Assembly: GCA_002335055.1 (NCBI GenBank)
Contig: DDCH01000004.1
Coordinates: 328,731 to 392,730, forward strand
Reading direction: 5' to 3'
From: Sulfurimonas sp. UBA2011
GTDB taxonomy: Bacteria; Campylobacterota; Campylobacteria; Campylobacterales; Sulfurimonadaceae
DNA: 64,000 nt
Below the pieces are notes generated by a model. The model saw nothing but the letters and a program-made list of their open reading frames with translations. It did no database searches and was not told the DNA's origin. The translations under genes were made by a program, and so were the position numbers. Each line of letters opens with the position of its first letter. The first letter of the stretch is position 1. Shown here piece by piece: positions 26,682 to 36,520 of the stretch.

Positions 26682-27203
26682 ATGAACAAAATATTAATAC
26701 TTACAGGGATCACAATACTTTTTGTAACATCTGCTTTTGCTTCAGGTTGGGATACATCGATAAGTAAAGATGAAATGACAGATAAGGGCTCTGCTTATGC
26801 AAGTTCACCAATAGTAGCCCCAACAAAAACTATGGGATTCCCATATAGTGATGTAAAGGCATGGTTAGGGATAGGCTGCAATAATAGTGCTAAATGGGTA
26901 TATGTCGGCTTTACTACTGCACCAAATTTAAATAATACACAAACAGAAGATGGTTACAATAATATTTCAACAAAAATGAAATTTAACGATGAAGTTGAAA
27001 GTATAAGTTTAACTCAAGATTGGGGAAGTAAGTTTTTACATTTTTAAAATGATGAGAAAATTATTGCAAAAATTGAAAAAGCAAATTCATTATTGCTTAA
27101 ATTAAATTGGCATGGTAGTGGTTCTGTGTATTTTAAGTTTCCTCTTTAGGATTCATCAAATGCTTTAAAAAAGATAACAAAAGAATGTACAAAATTTAAG
27201 TAG
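26682..27203 (+). pseudogene. Broken gene for a small secreted protein
   Basis: A clear signal peptide (MNKILILTGITILFVTSAFA) begins a frame that meets TAA at 27045. The same frame remains protein-like after it (NDEKIIAKIEKANSLLLKLN, then SGSVYFKFPL), meets TAG at 27147, and resumes (DSSNALKKITKEC) to a final TAG at 27201. The whole would encode about 173 residues, two of them replaced by stops. The style of the C-terminal part, a strand followed by a helix ending in KxC, is common in small periplasmic proteins, but the family is not identified. Recent loss is likely because the frame is otherwise intact. Confidence 0.75.
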
Positions 27204-27225
27204 CTATACATAGAGAACATATTTT

Positions 27226-27669
27226 ATGATCGCTGAAAAAAAAGTTAATACTCAATACTAATAAGGAAACAGAGTTACTTGTTGATTTTTATAAAATCAA
27301 AAGTGGCTATCCGAGTATGACTTGGTCTGAGTCGCTTGATGAAGCCCTTTGTTTTGGGTAGATTGATAGTGTGCGAAAGTCTACAGATGAATATTCTTAT
27401 CAGATAAGGTTTATGCCACGAAAAAAAGAAAGTGTTTGGAGCCCTGTATAGAGAAAATTGCAAAGTTAACAAACGCAGGACTTATGCAAGAAGCTAGAAT
27501 TACTATTTTTAAGAATAATTTAAAAGCTTGGGAACACTTTGAATCTCTTGCACCATCCTATAAAAAACATTCCATACATTGGGTTATCTCTTGAGTACAA
27601 GAGAAGACTAAACTAAAACAGCTTGGAGAATTAATAACTTCTAGTGAACTTGGTACAAATAAATTCTAA
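27226..27669 (+). pseudogene. Broken YdeI/OmpD-associated family gene
   Basis: Fragments in two frames match the YdeI-type family: FYKIKSGYPSMTWSESLDEA, then LCFG-stop-IDSVRKS where the usual Trp codon TGG has become TAG (27359), a second TAG (27449), then in another frame EKIAKLTNAGLMQEA, LKAWEHFESLAPSYKK, HSIHW, and ELGTNKF ending at 27669. Two stops and at least two frameshifts destroy it. It lies just before selO and after another broken gene. Confidence 0.75.
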
Positions 27670-27745
27670 GATAGTAAATATAAGAAAAAGACTAAAAAAT
27701 AATTATTATGTTGGTTTTAATAAGTTTGAACATAAAAAAGAAGTG

Positions 27746-27751
27746 TATAAT
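27746..27751 (+). promoter_or_regulatory. Extended -10 box for selO
   Basis: TATAAT preceded by TG sits 34 bases before the selO ATG. It follows the end of the YdeI-like pseudogene. Confidence 0.5.
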
Positions 27752-27784
27752 TTTAAAAAAATATTTGTTATGTAGGAAATATAT

Positions 27785-29464
27785 ATGGTAAAAACACTTA
27801 ATGATCTAGCACAACTAGCAGACTACTCGTTAATGAACGCACTTAACCGTGACCCAGATGCATCAGAGGACGGTGTTGATTACGCACCAAGAGAAGTTTT
27901 CTCTGGACACTATGTTCCAGTTAAACCAACGCCAATAGAAAACCCTGTCTACATCGCACACAGTAAGACTTTTTTTAGTGAACTTGGATTTGCAGATACT
28001 CTAGCAGAGTCTCCTGCCTTTGTTAAAATGTTTTCAGGCGATATGTCCAGTGTACCAGAGCCAATGAATAAACTCGGTTGGGCATGTGGTTATGCTCTTT
28101 CTATCTACGGAACAGAGTACTATCAACAGTGCCCTTTTGGAACTGGAAATGGATACGGTGATGGTCGTGCAATGTCTGTTTATGAGGGTGTTTTAAATGG
28201 TAAACGCTGGGAGATGCAACTTAAAGGTGGTGGACGAACTCCATACTGCCGTGGTGCAGATGGTCGTGCAGTGCTGCGTTCGAGTATCCGTGAGTTTTTA
28301 GCACAAGAGCATATGCATGCACTTGGGATTAAAACATCACGTTCTTTATCTTTATATACTTCAAATGTAGAAACGGTGAAACGCCCATGGTACAAAGAAG
28401 GTTCGTATTCTAAAGACCCTGAAGTGATGATAGAAGAAGCTGTGGCTATCTCAACACGAGTTGCCCCTTCATTTATCCGTGTGGGTCAAGTCGAACTTTT
28501 TGGTCGTCGTGCCCGTAAAAATGAGCACCCTAATGCGATGAAAGAGTTAGAGATGATAGTACTTCATCTTATTGACCGTGAGTACAGTGACACTATAGAT
28601 AACAACTTAACGCTCGCAGAAAAAGTACTCTTACTTGCAAGTGAGTTTAGAGGTCGTCTCACTTCACTTGTGGCAAATTGGATTCGTGTTGGTTACTGCC
28701 AAGGAAACTTCAACAGTGACAACTGTGCCGCAGGAGGTTTTACACTTGATTATGGTCCTTTTGGGTTCACGGATGTGTTTGACCCTGAGTATCAGCCATG
28801 GACAGGTGGAGGAAAGCACTTCTCATTTTTTAACCAGCCTAATGCAGCAGAGAAAAACTTTCATGTGTTTTGTGTGGCTTTAGCACCTTTACTTAAAGCG
28901 AACGAAGACTCTTTAGCAAAACTCAACGAGATTCGAAATGAGTTCGCAAAAGTTATGCAAGAAGAGATGCAAAAGATGTGGGCACAAAAACTTGGACTTA
29001 GTACTTTTGATGGAGGTCTGTTTAAGGAACTCAAAGGACTCCTTCTTGAGACTTCTGTTGATTACACTATTTTCTTTAGGGAGCTTTCAGACTTACCCCA
29101 AGACATCGAAGCTCTTAAAAAAAGCTTCTACAAAAAGCAACTCAGCGAAGCAACTCTCAATCGTTGGTCTTCATGGCTTAAAATGTGGAATATTCTTATC
29201 GATGTAAGTGATACGAAATCAAGAGAAACACGCTCAAATGAGATGAAACTAGTGAATCCAAAGTACTCTTTACGAGAGTGGTTTTTAGTCCCAGCATACC
29301 AACAAGCAACAACGGGTGATTATTCTCTCATTAAAGAGATGCAAGAAATCATGATAAACCCATATACTGAGCAGTCCAAAGAGATAGAAGCGAAATATTA
29401 TAGACTTAAACCCTCTGAGTTTTTTGAGGTTGCGGGAATATCTCATATTAGCTGTTCGTCTTAA
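27785..29464 (+). CDS. selO: Protein adenylyltransferase SelO (YdiU family)
   Basis: A pseudokinase-fold enzyme that transfers AMP from ATP to Ser, Thr or Tyr of proteins, in E. coli linked to oxidative stress. Family blocks are [40 protein letters not shown] (from about 142) and [21 protein letters not shown] where metal and catalytic residues lie. The protein ends in SCSS: the Cys third from the end is the position of selenocysteine in animal SelO. 559 residues, larger than the usual 480. Alone in its transcript. Confidence 0.93.
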   Translation: MVKTLNDLAQLADYSLMNALNRDPDASEDGVDYAPREVFSGHYVPVKPTPIENPVYIAHSKTFFSELGFADTLAESPAFVKMFSGDMSSVPEPMNKLGWACGYALSIYGTEYYQQCPFGTGNGYGDGRAMSVYEGVLNGKRWEMQLKGGGRTPYCRGADGRAVLRSSIREFLAQEHMHALGIKTSRSLSLYTSNVETVKRPWYKEGSYSKDPEVMIEEAVAISTRVAPSFIRVGQVELFGRRARKNEHPNAMKELEMIVLHLIDREYSDTIDNNLTLAEKVLLLASEFRGRLTSLVANWIRVGYCQGNFNSDNCAAGGFTLDYGPFGFTDVFDPEYQPWTGGGKHFSFFNQPNAAEKNFHVFCVALAPLLKANEDSLAKLNEIRNEFAKVMQEEMQKMWAQKLGLSTFDGGLFKELKGLLLETSVDYTIFFRELSDLPQDIEALKKSFYKKQLSEATLNRWSSWLKMWNILIDVSDTKSRETRSNEMKLVNPKYSLREWFLVPAYQQATTGDYSLIKEMQEIMINPYTEQSKEIEAKYYRLKPSEFFEVAGISHISCSS

Positions 29465-29522
29465 TTTTCTTTTACACTTGTTCCTTTATTTCCTTATTAG
29501 AAAATTTAGCTAAAATTCGCAT

Positions 29523-30062
29523 ATGAATAAAAAACAATTTGCTATTTTAAGTAACGGAAATGTATCACAAAAAGATGAAGGTATCGCTTTATATGCGAGT
29601 AAGTACCTAGAATTAAACTACAGTTTTAGCCCAAGTGTAGATATCATCCATGGTGATGTTGAGGGAATGAACTTATTAAATATTTTAACGGGTTATGAAG
29701 AAATATTTGTCCTTGATGTTATAGGGATTGAAGATGATCCAGGTGCACTCTATAGGTTTCCTATGGATAAATTTCGTAGTTTAGGTACTAACGAGAGCCC
29801 TGATGAAGCTTCTACAGATATGGATGTTTTAGGATGTCTAAACATGCTAGAAGCTAGAGGAGAAAAACTTCCTAAAGTAAGTCTTTTAGCCATAGTTCCT
29901 GGTACTACAGATAAGGAAATAGGTTTAAGCCCTGCTCTTCATCATACTTTTGAGGCTTTTATGTTGATGATTATAAAAGAACTTGAGAGTAAAAAGATTA
30001 CTTGTGATGTTATTGAAGAGAAAATAACACTTGATAGTGTTATTGATGGTTTTAAAAAATAA
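29523..30062 (+). CDS. HyaD/HycI-like hydrogenase maturation protease family protein
   Basis: 179 residues with the fold pattern of nickel-hydrogenase C-terminal endopeptidases: ILSNGNVSQKDEGIALYAS at the N-terminus holds the first acidic metal ligand and VLDVIGIEDDPGALYRFP the second. True members cut the large subunit after Ni insertion. No hydrogenase genes are near, and the N-terminal GxGN motif is altered to SNGN, so substrate is uncertain. The stop overlaps the next ATG (TAATG). Confidence 0.72.
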   Translation: MNKKQFAILSNGNVSQKDEGIALYASKYLELNYSFSPSVDIIHGDVEGMNLLNILTGYEEIFVLDVIGIEDDPGALYRFPMDKFRSLGTNESPDEASTDMDVLGCLNMLEARGEKLPKVSLLAIVPGTTDKEIGLSPALHHTFEAFMLMIIKELESKKITCDVIEEKITLDSVIDGFKK

Positions 30063-30523
30063 TGACACTTTTACAAGAAACACCACAAAATATAAAAGAG
30101 TTAATGAAGCAGGCATCTTTAAAGTCTGACTATAAAGCTCGTCTCAAAGCATTAACTGAGTTAAAAAAGTATGACTGTACAGAGTCGCGAGAAGTGATTA
30201 TGAAGTTGGCTCTGTTTGATAAAGTATTTAAAGTGAAACAAGAAGCATTTAAAGCTGCAAAAGTTTTAAAACTACAAAAAAACGGTAAAGCTATAACACT
30301 TGGTAAAAAGAACATTGGTTATAAACTAGAAGACTTTACAAAAATATTTTTACAAATAAAAACTGATAAAAGTATGGAAAGTTTAAATTTAAATCTTTGT
30401 AAAGAACACTTGAAAAAACTAAATCCTGAGATGAATGATGTAATGAAGTTTGAAAAAGGTGAGAAGTTTGATTCATGGATTAAAACAACTTACAACTGTC
30501 TCCCTAAAGTAAAGAATGTATAA
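30062..30523 (+). CDS. HEAT-repeat-like helical protein
   Basis: 153 residues, all helix by pattern. Residues 20-75 form repeats of the HEAT type (ARLKALTELKKYDCTESREVI, then VKQEAFKAAKVLKL). It overlaps the hydrogenase-protease-like gene by one base, so they are made together; a role as an adaptor for that protein is an inference. No enzyme motif. Confidence 0.6.
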   Translation: MTLLQETPQNIKELMKQASLKSDYKARLKALTELKKYDCTESREVIMKLALFDKVFKVKQEAFKAAKVLKLQKNGKAITLGKKNIGYKLEDFTKIFLQIKTDKSMESLNLNLCKEHLKKLNPEMNDVMKFEKGEKFDSWIKTTYNCLPKVKNV

Positions 30524-30525
30524 AC

Positions 30526-31083
30526 ATGACATTTAAGATAGCAGAACTTAAAGATATAGCTAAGGTTTTAGAACTTCACTACAGATATCAAGTTGATTCT
30601 ATTTTAGAGGCTGATAAAAAAGATGGTTTTGTGACAACAGCTTTTACAAAAGATCAGTTATCTGATCTTATAAACAAAGAACAAGGCCTTTTTATAGCAA
30701 AAAAAGATGATCAAGTTGTAGCATATGTGATGGCTGCATCTTGGCAATTTTGGTCAATATGGCCAATGTTTAGGTTTATGGTAAAAGACTTAAAAAACTT
30801 GAACTACTTAGGTCAAGAATTAAGTGTAGATAACTCTTACCAATATGGTCCTGTTTGTATAGATAAAAGTGTAAGAGGATCTGGTGTTTTAGAAAGTATT
30901 TTTGATTTCTCACGAGAGCATATGTCAAAAAGGTACCCTATTTTAGTTACATTTGTAAATAAAATCAACCCACGGTCGTATGCAGCACATACTAAAAAAC
31001 TCGGACTCACAGTTATACAAGAGTTTGAATTTAATGACAACCACTACTATGAGTTAGTTTACGACACATCAAAAAAAGTTTAA
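30526..31083 (+). CDS. GNAT family N-acetyltransferase
   Basis: 185 residues. The acetyl-CoA loop is less standard (IDKSVRGSGVLESIFDFSREH, about 108-128), followed by the typical NKINPRSYAAHTKKLGL block. A pair of Trp in the middle (SWQFWSIWP) is distinctive. Starts two bases after the HEAT-like gene and ends one base before the ABC-F gene, so it is in the same operon. Substrate unknown. Confidence 0.8.
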   Translation: MTFKIAELKDIAKVLELHYRYQVDSILEADKKDGFVTTAFTKDQLSDLINKEQGLFIAKKDDQVVAYVMAASWQFWSIWPMFRFMVKDLKNLNYLGQELSVDNSYQYGPVCIDKSVRGSGVLESIFDFSREHMSKRYPILVTFVNKINPRSYAAHTKKLGLTVIQEFEFNDNHYYELVYDTSKKV

Positions 31084-31084
31084 T

Positions 31085-32578
31085 ATGAATAGTGTAAAGA
31101 TACGAGACCTCTACTACAAGTACTCTAGTGCAGCCCAACCTATCTTTCAGGGTATAAACTTAGACTTTGAAGAAGGATGGAGTGCTGTAACGGGGATAAA
31201 TGGTTCTGGAAAAAGTACACTTCTCAAACTCATCTCAAAAGAACTCAAATCCGAAAAAGGCATGATAACTGGAAACACACTTGTAGTTTACTGCGCTCAA
31301 AACACAGAGTTTGCCCCTTTAGAACTTGAGGAGTTTATGATGACTTATACAAAAGAAGCTTATAAACTCAGAGACCTTTTACACGTTAAAGATGAGTGGT
31401 TAGGTACATGGGAAGTTCTCAGCCATGGTGAACGCAAACGCCTACAACTAGCAGTTGCTCTTGCAGCTGAGAGTGATGTACTAATGGTAGATGAGCCGAC
31501 TAACCACCTTGACCAACGCTCACAAGCCATTGTAGTTGAAGCTTTACGTAGTTATAAGGGTGTTGGTATCTTAGTCAGCCATGATAGAACCCTACTCGAC
31601 TCACTCTCACAACATACTATTATGATTAAAGCGGGTGAAGTTTTAAAGTACAGATCAAAGTTTACTTTAGCACAACAAGCCTACAACGAAAATCTCTCTC
31701 AGAAGAAAAAAGTACTCTTCGAGCAAGAACATGAACTCAAAAAACTGGGTAAGGCTGTTCAAGTCCAAAGAGAAAAAGTCTCTCTTGCCAAAAAACGCTT
31801 TTCTAAAAAAGGTGTAAGTAGACATGATAGCTCAATGAAAGAGAAGATAAACGGTGCTATTTTAACTGGTAAAGATAAAAATGATGGACAGGTACTCCAG
31901 CGTACAGTTACGAAGCAACGCCAACTTAGTGAAAACATGGATAAACTTTCAAAAGAGTATGCAACAGGTATCAAGTTTGAAGGCAAAATTGCTAAACACA
32001 ACTTTCCCATAGCACTTGAACGCTCATGTATAGTACTATTTGAGTCTACACAACTCTGTTTTCCTCGTCTTTCAGTTGATGTTGGTGACAAGGTCGGGAT
32101 AAGTGGTGAGAATGGTGTAGGAAAAAGTACTTTTATACGTTACTTTATGGAAACTGTAGATTTTGAGCATGATTTTCTCTACATAGCCCAAGAGATAACA
32201 GATACACAAGCAGAAGTTTTATTTGAAGAAGTTGGCGACTTAGACAGCGAAATGAAGGGTGAACTTTTCACCCTTGTACAGCGTTTAGGCTCTGATGCTA
32301 AAGCACTACTAAACAGTACTGTTCCAAGTCCAGGTGAGATGAGGAAACTACTCATCGCACAAGGACTCTTGAAACAACCCTCTTTAATTATTCTCGATGA
32401 ACCTACAAACCATATGGACTTAGAATCCATAGTCTTACTAGAATCTGCTTTACAAGAGTACGGTGGTGCCCTACTCTTCATAACTCACGATAAGACATTT
32501 TTAGAGAACTTAAGTACAAAAGAGTGGCTATTTGAAAAGAATGAATTACAACGATATACAGTTCAAGAAATTTTGTAA
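31085..32578 (+). CDS. ABC-F family ATPase
   Basis: Soluble protein of 497 residues with two ABC domains and no membrane part. First domain: GINGSGKST, LSHGERKRLQLA, DEPTNHLD, and the charged linker; second: GENGVGKST, SPGEMRKLLIAQ, DEPTNHMD. ABC-F proteins bind the ribosomal E site and either relieve stalling or protect from antibiotics. Signature 2 (SPGEM) departs from LSGGE. The subgroup cannot be told by eye. Last gene of the 29.5-32.6 kb operon. Confidence 0.9.
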   Translation: MNSVKIRDLYYKYSSAAQPIFQGINLDFEEGWSAVTGINGSGKSTLLKLISKELKSEKGMITGNTLVVYCAQNTEFAPLELEEFMMTYTKEAYKLRDLLHVKDEWLGTWEVLSHGERKRLQLAVALAAESDVLMVDEPTNHLDQRSQAIVVEALRSYKGVGILVSHDRTLLDSLSQHTIMIKAGEVLKYRSKFTLAQQAYNENLSQKKKVLFEQEHELKKLGKAVQVQREKVSLAKKRFSKKGVSRHDSSMKEKINGAILTGKDKNDGQVLQRTVTKQRQLSENMDKLSKEYATGIKFEGKIAKHNFPIALERSCIVLFESTQLCFPRLSVDVGDKVGISGENGVGKSTFIRYFMETVDFEHDFLYIAQEITDTQAEVLFEEVGDLDSEMKGELFTLVQRLGSDAKALLNSTVPSPGEMRKLLIAQGLLKQPSLIILDEPTNHMDLESIVLLESALQEYGGALLFITHDKTFLENLSTKEWLFEKNELQRYTVQEIL

Positions 32579-32614
32579 ATTAGCTATAATTCTATTAAAA
32601 AGGACGAGTCTCTC

Positions 32615-33193
32615 ATGAACAGTACAAATAACGACTCCAAACTATTATTTGCACTGAACAAACCTAAGGGTTATCTAGTTACACGCTCAGATGATTTGGG
32701 ACGCAAAACTGTTTATGACCTTTTACCTGATTGGGTATATGAAGATGGATGGATGCCTATTGGACGCCTTGATTTAGAGTCTAAGGGACTTTTACTATTT
32801 ACACAAGATGGACAAATCAATAATTTATTGACAAAACCGGGAAACTGTATCAAGATATATGAGATTTGGGTTCGTGGTTTTGTAACGGCTGATCATATAG
32901 CACAGGCTAAACACGGAGTCAAAAGTAAAGATGATTTACTCAAAGCACTTGTCGTTGACAAGATTGGTATGGGTGGTGCAAAAACAAAACTCCGTATACA
33001 GATAAATGAGGGTAAAAACCGACATATACGCCGTCTTTTCGGAGCGATGAAAGACAATAAGTTTGGAACACCTCTAAAAGTACTCGACTTAAAGCGAGTT
33101 AGTATCGGTAGTTTTAAACTCGATATAGAAAGTTCAAAGTGGTGTTTTCTTTCAGTAGAAGAAGAAAAAAACTTACTTCAAGACCTAAAATAA
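32615..33193 (+). CDS. rRNA large-subunit pseudouridine synthase, RluE/RsuA family
   Basis: 192 residues, catalytic domain only, without the N-terminal S4 domain. The motif GRLDLESKGLLLFTQDG (about 49-65) carries the catalytic Asp; FALNKPKGYLVTRSD and KNRHIRRLF are further family blocks. RluE-like enzymes modify 23S rRNA U2457. Followed by a methyltransferase in the same direction with a 14-base gap, so both may act on rRNA. Confidence 0.88.
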   Translation: MNSTNNDSKLLFALNKPKGYLVTRSDDLGRKTVYDLLPDWVYEDGWMPIGRLDLESKGLLLFTQDGQINNLLTKPGNCIKIYEIWVRGFVTADHIAQAKHGVKSKDDLLKALVVDKIGMGGAKTKLRIQINEGKNRHIRRLFGAMKDNKFGTPLKVLDLKRVSIGSFKLDIESSKWCFLSVEEEKNLLQDLK

Positions 33194-33207
33194 TAGGAAA
33201 ACTATAT

Positions 33208-34407
33208 ATGATGCAAGAAATAGACTTAAGAGTAAAACCAGACTTTGTAAGAGCATATAAAGAGGGATATCCTCTCATCTCTAAAGAATCTATAGTCAAT
33301 CTTGATAAAGTTAAAGAAGAAGGTGCAGTTTTAAACCTTTTTGATGAAAAGGGAAAGTTTATTCTCAAAGCCTATCATGGAATGCAAAATAAGGGTTATG
33401 GTTGGGCTCTTTCTTCTAAACAAGGTGAAAAAATAGACTCTGCTTTTTTTACTAAAAAACTCAAGTCTGCACTAGAATATAGAAAAGAATTTTTTGAAAA
33501 TGAAAACACTACTGCATTTAGAGTTCTCAATGGTGAAGGTGATGGACTTGGTGGTTTAACTATAGACTATTTTGATGGTTACTATTTACTGACTTGGTAT
33601 AGTTTAGGCATCTATGAGTTCAAATCTGAGATACTTAAAGCACTTAAGGCGAGTACTGAGTATAAAGGTATATATCAGAAAAAACGTTTTGATTCTAAGG
33701 GTAAATACCTAAACGAAAAAGATGATTTCATATGTGGGACTGAAGCCCCTGCTCCTATTATAGTCAAAGAAAACAATGTAAACTTTGCAATTTATCTAGA
33801 TGATGGTGCTATGGTTGGCGTATTTTTAGACCAAAGAGATGTTAGAAAAACTATTCGAGATAAGTATGCAAAGAACAAGAGTGTTTTAAACACTTTTTCT
33901 TATACCGGTGCTTTCTCTATTTTTGCAGCACTTGGAGGTTCTACTAAAACCACAAGTGTTGACCTTGCTAAACGCAGCCTGCCTAAAACTACAGAGCAGT
34001 TTAAAGTGAATGAAATTGATGTAGACAAACAAGACATCATAGTCGATGATGTATTTAACTACTTTAAATACGCCGTGAAAAAAAACCTCCTCTTTGATAT
34101 GGTTGTTTTAGACCCACCAAGTTTTGCTAGGTCTAAAAAACGCACTTTTTCCGCCTCAAAGGATTATGTAAACCTTTTAAAAGAAGCTATACAAATCACA
34201 AATAAGGGTGGAATTATAGTAGCCTCTACTAACTCTGCAAACTTTAGTATGATGACTTTTAGCGACTTTATATCAAGAGCATTTAAAGAGTTAAATGGAA
34301 AGTATAAAATTAAAGAACGCTTTTCCCTACCAAAAGATTTTAGGGTTTTAGATAAGTTTAAAGAGGGTAATTACCTCAAAGTAGTATTCATTGAAAAACT
34401 TAAATAA
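33208..34407 (+). CDS. Class I rRNA methyltransferase, RlmI/RlmK-like
   Basis: About 399 residues. An N-terminal PUA-like domain is followed by the RlmI core (FRVLNGEGDGLGGLTIDYFDGYY), the SAM-binding FSYTGAFSIFAALGG and the catalytic DPPSFARSK, as in 23S rRNA m5C1962 methyltransferase. A frame extends to 33139, inside the previous gene, but the ATG pair at 33208/33211 has AGGAAA upstream and fits homologues. Its end overlaps the next gene by 17 bases. Confidence 0.88.
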   Translation: MMQEIDLRVKPDFVRAYKEGYPLISKESIVNLDKVKEEGAVLNLFDEKGKFILKAYHGMQNKGYGWALSSKQGEKIDSAFFTKKLKSALEYRKEFFENENTTAFRVLNGEGDGLGGLTIDYFDGYYLLTWYSLGIYEFKSEILKALKASTEYKGIYQKKRFDSKGKYLNEKDDFICGTEAPAPIIVKENNVNFAIYLDDGAMVGVFLDQRDVRKTIRDKYAKNKSVLNTFSYTGAFSIFAALGGSTKTTSVDLAKRSLPKTTEQFKVNEIDVDKQDIIVDDVFNYFKYAVKKNLLFDMVVLDPPSFARSKKRTFSASKDYVNLLKEAIQITNKGGIIVASTNSANFSMMTFSDFISRAFKELNGKYKIKERFSLPKDFRVLDKFKEGNYLKVVFIEKLK

Positions 34408-35629
34408 TATTGCTATTATTGGGGCTGGTCCTGCTGGACTGATGGCGGCACAAGTGTTGTCAGAAGCGGGTTATGCTCCTACTGTCTTTGACTCGATGCC
34501 TTCTTCTGCACGTAAGTTTTTACGGGCAGGAAAAGGTGGTTTAAACCTTACTCACGGCGAAGAGTTTAGCCTTTTTTCGTCTCGTTATTTTGAAGCAGAG
34601 TCTTCTTTAGCACCTGCTCTTGAACTCTTTAGCCCAAATGCTATGCGTTTATGGGCACAAAACCTTGGTTTTGAGACTTTTATAGGCTCGTCAGGAAAAG
34701 TCTACCCACTAGACAAAAAAGCAGCACCCCTTCTTCGTACTTGGTTACATCAACTTAAAGAAAATGGTACTGTGTTTAAAATGAAACATTCTTTAGTCTC
34801 ATGGGAAAAAGACATCTGGCAATTCCAAACACCGGATGGTCGCAAAGACTACTCCTTTGATGGGGTTATTTTAGCACTAGGAGGTGCCTCATGGCCCTCT
34901 CTTGGCTCAACAGGTGCTTGGGTTAAAATACTCGAGGATAAAAACCTAAACATAAGCCCACTTAAACCAGCCAATATGGGTTTTAATGTCTCTTGGTCTG
35001 AAGTTTTTAAAGAGAAGTTCTCAGGCACTCCTTTAAAAAATGTAGAACTTAGCTTTACAGATATACACGGTAAAACGCAGTCCAAACTAGGAGAACTCTT
35101 AGTCAATGAAAATGGAGTTGAGGGTAATCTAATCTATACCTACTCTAAATTTCTACGAGAGCAACTAGAGCAAAACTCCCCATTTACTATTTACCTTGAT
35201 CTTTTTCCTCACCGTAGTGAAGATAAATTAGTCCAAGACTTGAGTAAGAGTCGAGGAAAACAGAGTTTGAGTGCTTTTTGGAAACGACAAGGTCTAAGTG
35301 GTGTTACAGCTTCTTTACTTCGAGAGGTTTTAACAAAAGAGATGTTAAATGAAGCAGCTTTAGTAGCTTCAACACTCAAAAAATTTCCCTTAACACTAGA
35401 ATCGTCTCGACCTCTTAAAGAGGCTATAAGTACAGCTGGAGGATTATGCTTTACTAACTTAGATAAACATCTAATGCTCAAAGAGTTTCCTAGTGTATTT
35501 TGCATTGGTGAAATGTTAGATTGGGAAGCACCTACTGGTGGTTACCTTTTGACAGGAGTCATGGGACAAGGAAAACAGGCAGCCCTTGGTATTATCAAAT
35601 TCTTACAGACATCCAAGACTAGTATATGA
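34391..35629 (+). CDS. HI0933-like NAD(P)/FAD-dependent oxidoreductase
   Basis: 412 residues. An N-terminal Rossmann motif GAGPAGLMAAQVL (about 11-23) binds FAD; family blocks RKFLRAGKGGLNLTH, GGASWPSLGSTGAWVKIL and GGYLLTGVMGQGKQAALG follow. Substrate is unknown; some relatives are called BaiN. TTG start at 34391 inside the methyltransferase end. Its stop overlaps the next ATG by four bases. Confidence 0.85.
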   Translation: MKNLNNIAIIGAGPAGLMAAQVLSEAGYAPTVFDSMPSSARKFLRAGKGGLNLTHGEEFSLFSSRYFEAESSLAPALELFSPNAMRLWAQNLGFETFIGSSGKVYPLDKKAAPLLRTWLHQLKENGTVFKMKHSLVSWEKDIWQFQTPDGRKDYSFDGVILALGGASWPSLGSTGAWVKILEDKNLNISPLKPANMGFNVSWSEVFKEKFSGTPLKNVELSFTDIHGKTQSKLGELLVNENGVEGNLIYTYSKFLREQLEQNSPFTIYLDLFPHRSEDKLVQDLSKSRGKQSLSAFWKRQGLSGVTASLLREVLTKEMLNEAALVASTLKKFPLTLESSRPLKEAISTAGGLCFTNLDKHLMLKEFPSVFCIGEMLDWEAPTGGYLLTGVMGQGKQAALGIIKFLQTSKTSI

Positions 35630-36051
35630 ATTTCATTGTCCTACTCAGCATAACAACATTAACTATTGCCGGAGTATTTCATATTTACTGGGCACTTGGT
35701 GGTACCGTCGGTTTAGATAAGGTTATGCCAACAAAAGATGTAAAAGCCTTACTTAGTCCTGGAAAATCTCTTACAGCAGCTGTAGGCTTGCTGATACTCT
35801 GTTTTGCATTTCTTGCTTATCTCTTAAACTTTCAAAGCTCAAACACTATACCTTATTTTACAGAAGTAATGTATGCTGGATGGTTTTTATCTCTGATATT
35901 TTTCCTACGTTTTATAGGGGATTTCAATGCTGTAGGACTATTCAAAAAAATAAAATCAACTACATTTGCTAACTATGATACAAAATACTTCATGCCATTA
36001 ATACTCATTTGGTCTATCACATTTGCATTTATCTCATATAATGCAGGGTAA
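35626..36051 (+). CDS. DUF3995 membrane protein
   Basis: 141 residues with four spans. The first span reads FHIYWALGG, the mark of DUF3995, with a loop of conserved Gly and a final span IWSITFAFI. Translationally coupled to the HI0933-like gene by an ATGA overlap. Function unknown in the family. Confidence 0.75.
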   Translation: MNFIVLLSITTLTIAGVFHIYWALGGTVGLDKVMPTKDVKALLSPGKSLTAAVGLLILCFAFLAYLLNFQSSNTIPYFTEVMYAGWFLSLIFFLRFIGDFNAVGLFKKIKSTTFANYDTKYFMPLILIWSITFAFISYNAG

Positions 36052-36126
36052 AGAACTGTCATACTTTGAAGAAAAAAGATATACTTTCAAATAATAAAAG
36101 AACTTATTAAAGGTTAAATACACACT

Positions 36127-36510
36127 ATGCTAGACAAAGAAGTAACAAAGAAAAATCTAAATAAATTAGTTCTTGGTTTTTATACAAGAGTTTTAAAAGA
36201 TGATTTAATAGGGCCGATTTTTATAGATATACTCGGTAAAGATTTAAAAGAAGAAAAATGGAAAGAACACATTACACTTTTAACAAATTTTTGGGCATCT
36301 CTTGCATTAGGTGAAAAAGACTACAAGAGTAGTCCTTTTGCTCCTCATATAGAGTTTAAAGAGAGACTAAGTGTAAAAGCATTTGAGCAATGGTTAAAAC
36401 TCTTTAATGAGACATTAAATAGTATTTATCATCCACAAATAGCAAACCAGTTTTTAGCAAAAAGCAAAACTATTGCAGGTAACTTTATACGTAACCTACA
36501 ATTAACTTAA
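36127..36510 (+). CDS. Truncated haemoglobin, group III
   Basis: 127 residues, 2-over-2 globin. The haem-contact region reads SSPFAPHIEF, with the His as the F8 haem ligand, followed by FEQWLKLFNETL, the typical group III G helix. Campylobacter Ctb is of this group and handles oxygen and NO. Upstream gap of 75 bases gives its own leader, with no known NssR-type site recognised. Co-oriented with an Imm11-like gene 10 bases later. Confidence 0.88.
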   Translation: MLDKEVTKKNLNKLVLGFYTRVLKDDLIGPIFIDILGKDLKEEKWKEHITLLTNFWASLALGEKDYKSSPFAPHIEFKERLSVKAFEQWLKLFNETLNSIYHPQIANQFLAKSKTIAGNFIRNLQLT

Positions 36511-36520
36511 AAGGTTTTTT

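Noticed and set aside
33139..33207. Longer start of the RlmI-like gene
   Set aside because: It lies inside the pseudouridine synthase gene and has no family match; ATG 33208 has AGGAAA.
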